Part shown: positions 61,609 to 64,000 of the stretch, piece by piece
How the letters are laid out: every line of letters begins with the position of its first letter
How positions within the stretch are numbered: the first letter of the stretch is position 1
NCBI RefSeq assembly: GCF_000321225.1
Contig: NW_004450402.1
Location: 2,764,344-2,828,343 of the forward strand
DNA length: 64,000 bases
Reading direction: 5' to 3'
Source: Odobenus rosmarus divergens
Taxonomy: Eukaryota; Chordata; Mammalia; Carnivora; Odobenidae
Notes under the pieces: model-generated
Told to the model about the DNA's origin: nothing
What the model saw: the letters and a program-made list of their open reading frames with translations, nothing else
The model's database searches: none
Made by a program: the position numbers and the translations under genes

Positions 61609-61678
61609 CTCAGTTGCAATTTTTTGTCCACTGTCTTCCATGATGCCAAACTTTAAAACTGCAACCTATAACTGTATG
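61609..61678 (-). CDS. SLC35A3: Candidate upstream SLC35A3 exon with an in-frame start
   Basis: On the minus strand a plausible acceptor (TTTGTCATTATTTAG, AG 61680-61679) and a donor GAG|GTCAGT (61608) bound a 70-base exon. It contains ATG at 61641-61639 in strong context (A at -3, G at +4), preceded by an in-frame TAG, and encodes MEDSGQKIATE. Splicing to the acceptor at 51863 keeps the frame: [22 protein letters not shown], a 17-residue cytosolic N-terminal extension (343 aa in total). The shared phase 0 and absence of stops support a real alternative or 5' exon. Confirmation needs transcript data, and the exact 5' boundary is uncertain. Confidence 0.7.
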
Positions 61679-62922
61679 CTAAATAATGACAAATAAAATT
61701 CATCACAACTGCCTTTACTTCTGACACTGGCATTTATATATCTTCCTTTCAAACTACCTCAGAAGTAGCCACAGCATTTCCTTAAAGTAGCAAAAATATG
61801 TCATACTTGAAATCCATAATAATCTTGTAGAAAATCAAAAAATTTTATTTTTTATAAAAGTGAAAGAAAAATGAGTCAAAGATAATTTATACTATCTGTA
61901 TAATCAATTGTTTCTATGACAGAAATAATAACTTCCACTAACTTGGTTCACTTTTAAGTGCAAAGCACAATCCTGCTCAGTAACACTTAATAATCAGCTC
62001 TTCACTATCTAAGGTTCCTCTTACATTCTAAGTAAAACAACTTTTCATTGCTTCTCCTTTCCTTTCTTCCTCAATGTGTCAGGTGTCTGTTTACATAAGG
62101 CAAATATCACCTGTATGTAAATTACAGTACTGCCAATTTTTAACTTGTTCTTTCACTACTGCAGAATTTCCATTCTTACATTCAGTTAAATCGATAATAC
62201 TCAAATATTTCTTCAACTATACAAATATAAAACCTATTTGCATTCTAATCTTTAGATTAAAAATTGTTCAGTATTATTGTACTCTTTATATAATGTCGGT
62301 AATTTGGAAAACATAATGATCTAATAAGTATGGCTCTAAGATCCCCTTTGAATGTGTTGTGCTTCACTCTCCCATTTCTCCATCTCTGTGCTATTCTGCT
62401 CTACCACTTTCTGCTATGGCCATTTCCTCCACTTACAGCTAAAGGCAGAAGTTAAAGATATTCTTAAAAAAAAAATAAAGCTATTCTAAAAAGAATAGAG
62501 ACTAATGTAAAAGCCAGGTAGGGTCCACAGGCACTAACCATTAGTAAATGTTCAAGACCAAGGAGACTGGGGACAGAAGTGAAAAATAAAGGTATCCTAC
62601 AACTCTCCACACTTGCCATCAATATTTAATACATACGATGCTCAGGCATTAGGTACACAATGATGAACAAGACAAATATAGTCTGTTTCTTCATGAAGTT
62701 TATCCTCTAGCTTGGAAGATACATTATTCAAACAACTCAAGAAATAGTATTAAGTGTGTAAACTCCTATGACATAGGGTGCAAGAGAAAAATATCATAGG
62801 AAAATGATGATACCTTATGTCAACTTAGTTAAACTCAAACATATTTCCCAAAGTCCCTTTCTCTATATGGTGCTAGGTTAGAACTGGCTAAACACAAAGT
62901 CTGCACAAAACTTGGGAGACAG

Positions 62923-63129
62923 GGGGCGCCTGGGTGGCTCAGTTGGTTAAGCGACTGCCTTCAGCTCAGGTCATGATCCTGGAGTCCTGGGAAGGAGTCC
63001 CGCATCGGGCTCCCTACTTGGCAGGGAGTCGGCTTCGTCCTCTGACCCTCCCCCCTCTCATGTGCTCTCTCTCTCTCTCTCATTCTCTGTCTCTCAAATA
63101 AATAAATAAAATCTTTAAAAAAAAAAAAA
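62923..63129 (+). mobile_element. Can-SINE, sense
   Basis: TSD AACTTGGGAGACAGGG on both sides, identical; among the youngest copies here. Confidence 0.94.
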
Positions 63130-63199
63130 GAACTTGGGAGACAGGGTGACACAAGAGCATTACTCACAAAAAATACTCAGGGTTAAATGTGGTAAAACA

Positions 63200-64000
63200 G
63201 AAACAGAATTAGGTTCTAGTTATCCTCACTCTTCCCTGCGCTAGGTCAGCTCTTCCTCACAACTGCTGATCCTACTGCACAAAAGTGGGTTCATGCTCTC
63301 CACCAGACTCTTGACTGTGGACAGAAAAAGACAGCTACACAGAGAGGACAGCTTTCTATACACCTTTCCATCAGCTCCATTACATGATCCTGTTCTGGCT
63401 TATAGGACATGCCTCGCTCCCTAGATTCCTTTGAAAGCTCTGACTTGTGTACCCACACCAGTGTTTCAGGAGGGCTGCTTTTAGTGACTTTTCAGTAATC
63501 CTCCAACACTATTTTTTCCCCCAACACTCTCTTTTTAGACCTTTACTTCCCCTCCTTTTCCCATAATTGCGAAAGGTCTTATTCCTACCACAAATCCCTT
63601 ATTCTATAATAGTGAAGGGTTCTGTTTCTCTATTGAACCCTGATACAGTGTTTGGTACCAAATGTGGTTCTAGGGTAACAGAACCACAATGATAGTAATT
63701 TGGAATCAGTTTTCTGATGCGACTAGATTTAAGGCCATTAAGGACCCTATTACCAGTGGTAAAGGAGACAGTTGTAGTTGTTCATCATGCCAAGGCAAAA
63801 ATTACTTAAACTATCATCTCAAAATACCTATAATCAACATTAGATTTTGGGTGATCAAGTAGTTGCTGCCTCAAACATTGTACTGGAAATTGGCATATAA
63901 TGGTGTTCATTTCTTGCTTCTAAAATAACTAGAAAACTTGGAGAAAGGAAATAATGAACTTGAGACCCTAAATTCACAGCCCATGGTCCAGGTAAGGTAT
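63200..64000 (+). mobile_element. MaLR/ERVL-like LTR and internal start (degraded)
   Basis: Near 63634 the sequence reads AACCCTGATACAGTGTTTGG then TACCAAATGTGGTTCTAGG, typical of the LTR-to-internal junction in MaLR elements. No retroviral ORF is present. The element runs past the window end; the left limit is a guess. Confidence 0.5.

Larger units (their letters stand above)
61679..64000 (-). other. Upstream SLC35A3 intron or 5' flank
   Basis: No CpG island, so the main SLC35A3 promoter is presumably beyond 64 kb. Holds one young SINE at 62.92 kb and a MaLR-like repeat near the end. The remaining AT-rich sequence (61.7-62.9 kb) shows no exon that I can support. Confidence 0.5.

Overview
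The window is mammalian nuclear DNA from a carnivore. The main evidence is about 58 copies of the tRNA-Lys-derived Can-SINE (SINEC). Each has a GGGCGCCTGGGTGGCTCAG-type head, a CT-rich body and an AATAAA/A-rich tail, and most have visible target-site duplications (TSDs). The CT-rich body subtype and the carnivore-type L1 3' ends point to a caniform, probably an arctoid (bear, seal or mustelid). That last step is inference.

Two protein-coding genes lie on the minus strand, head to tail. SLC35A3 is the Golgi UDP-N-acetylglucosamine transporter. It occupies about 29.76 kb to beyond 61.7 kb. All seven coding exons are present and intact and join to 326 codons. An additional upstream exon (61609-61678) would add 17 in-frame residues. 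Its true first exon and promoter lie outside the window. MFSD14A (HIAT1), an MFS transporter-like membrane protein, starts in a CpG island at about 15.26-16.16 kb. Only its first two coding exons (15784-15867 and 1704-1799) are inside; the rest lies beyond position 1. The order SLC35A3 then MFSD14A on one strand matches human 1p21.2, so the window is the reverse complement of that segment.

Region by region: 1-1.7 kb is MFSD14A intron 2 with L1 and SINE debris. 1.8-15.8 kb is MFSD14A intron 1, full of SINEs and L2/L1 fragments, with an assembly gap (Ns) near 12.09-12.14 kb. 15.26-16.16 kb is the CpG-island promoter. 16.2-29.7 kb is intergenic, with an MLT1-like LTR, dense SINEs to 22.15 kb, a PIGP processed pseudogene at 23.6-24.2 kb, and then an AT-rich zone with no Can-SINE up to 30.29 kb that includes the SLC35A3 3' UTR. 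29.76-61.7 kb is SLC35A3 exons and introns, with L1, L2, MIR and SINE insertions and a U2 snRNA 5'-end retrofragment at 39.8 kb. 61.7-64 kb is upstream SLC35A3 intron, ending in a MaLR-like element.

I found no prokaryotic-type system, CRISPR array, functional RNA gene or undescribed multigene system. The more interesting signals are a three-codon uORF whose stop overlaps the MFSD14A start codon, the in-frame N-terminal extension exon of SLC35A3, a 34-bp U2 fragment with a perfect 14-bp TSD, a twin-primed L1, repeated SINE insertion into the same target sites, and a local misassembly at the gap.
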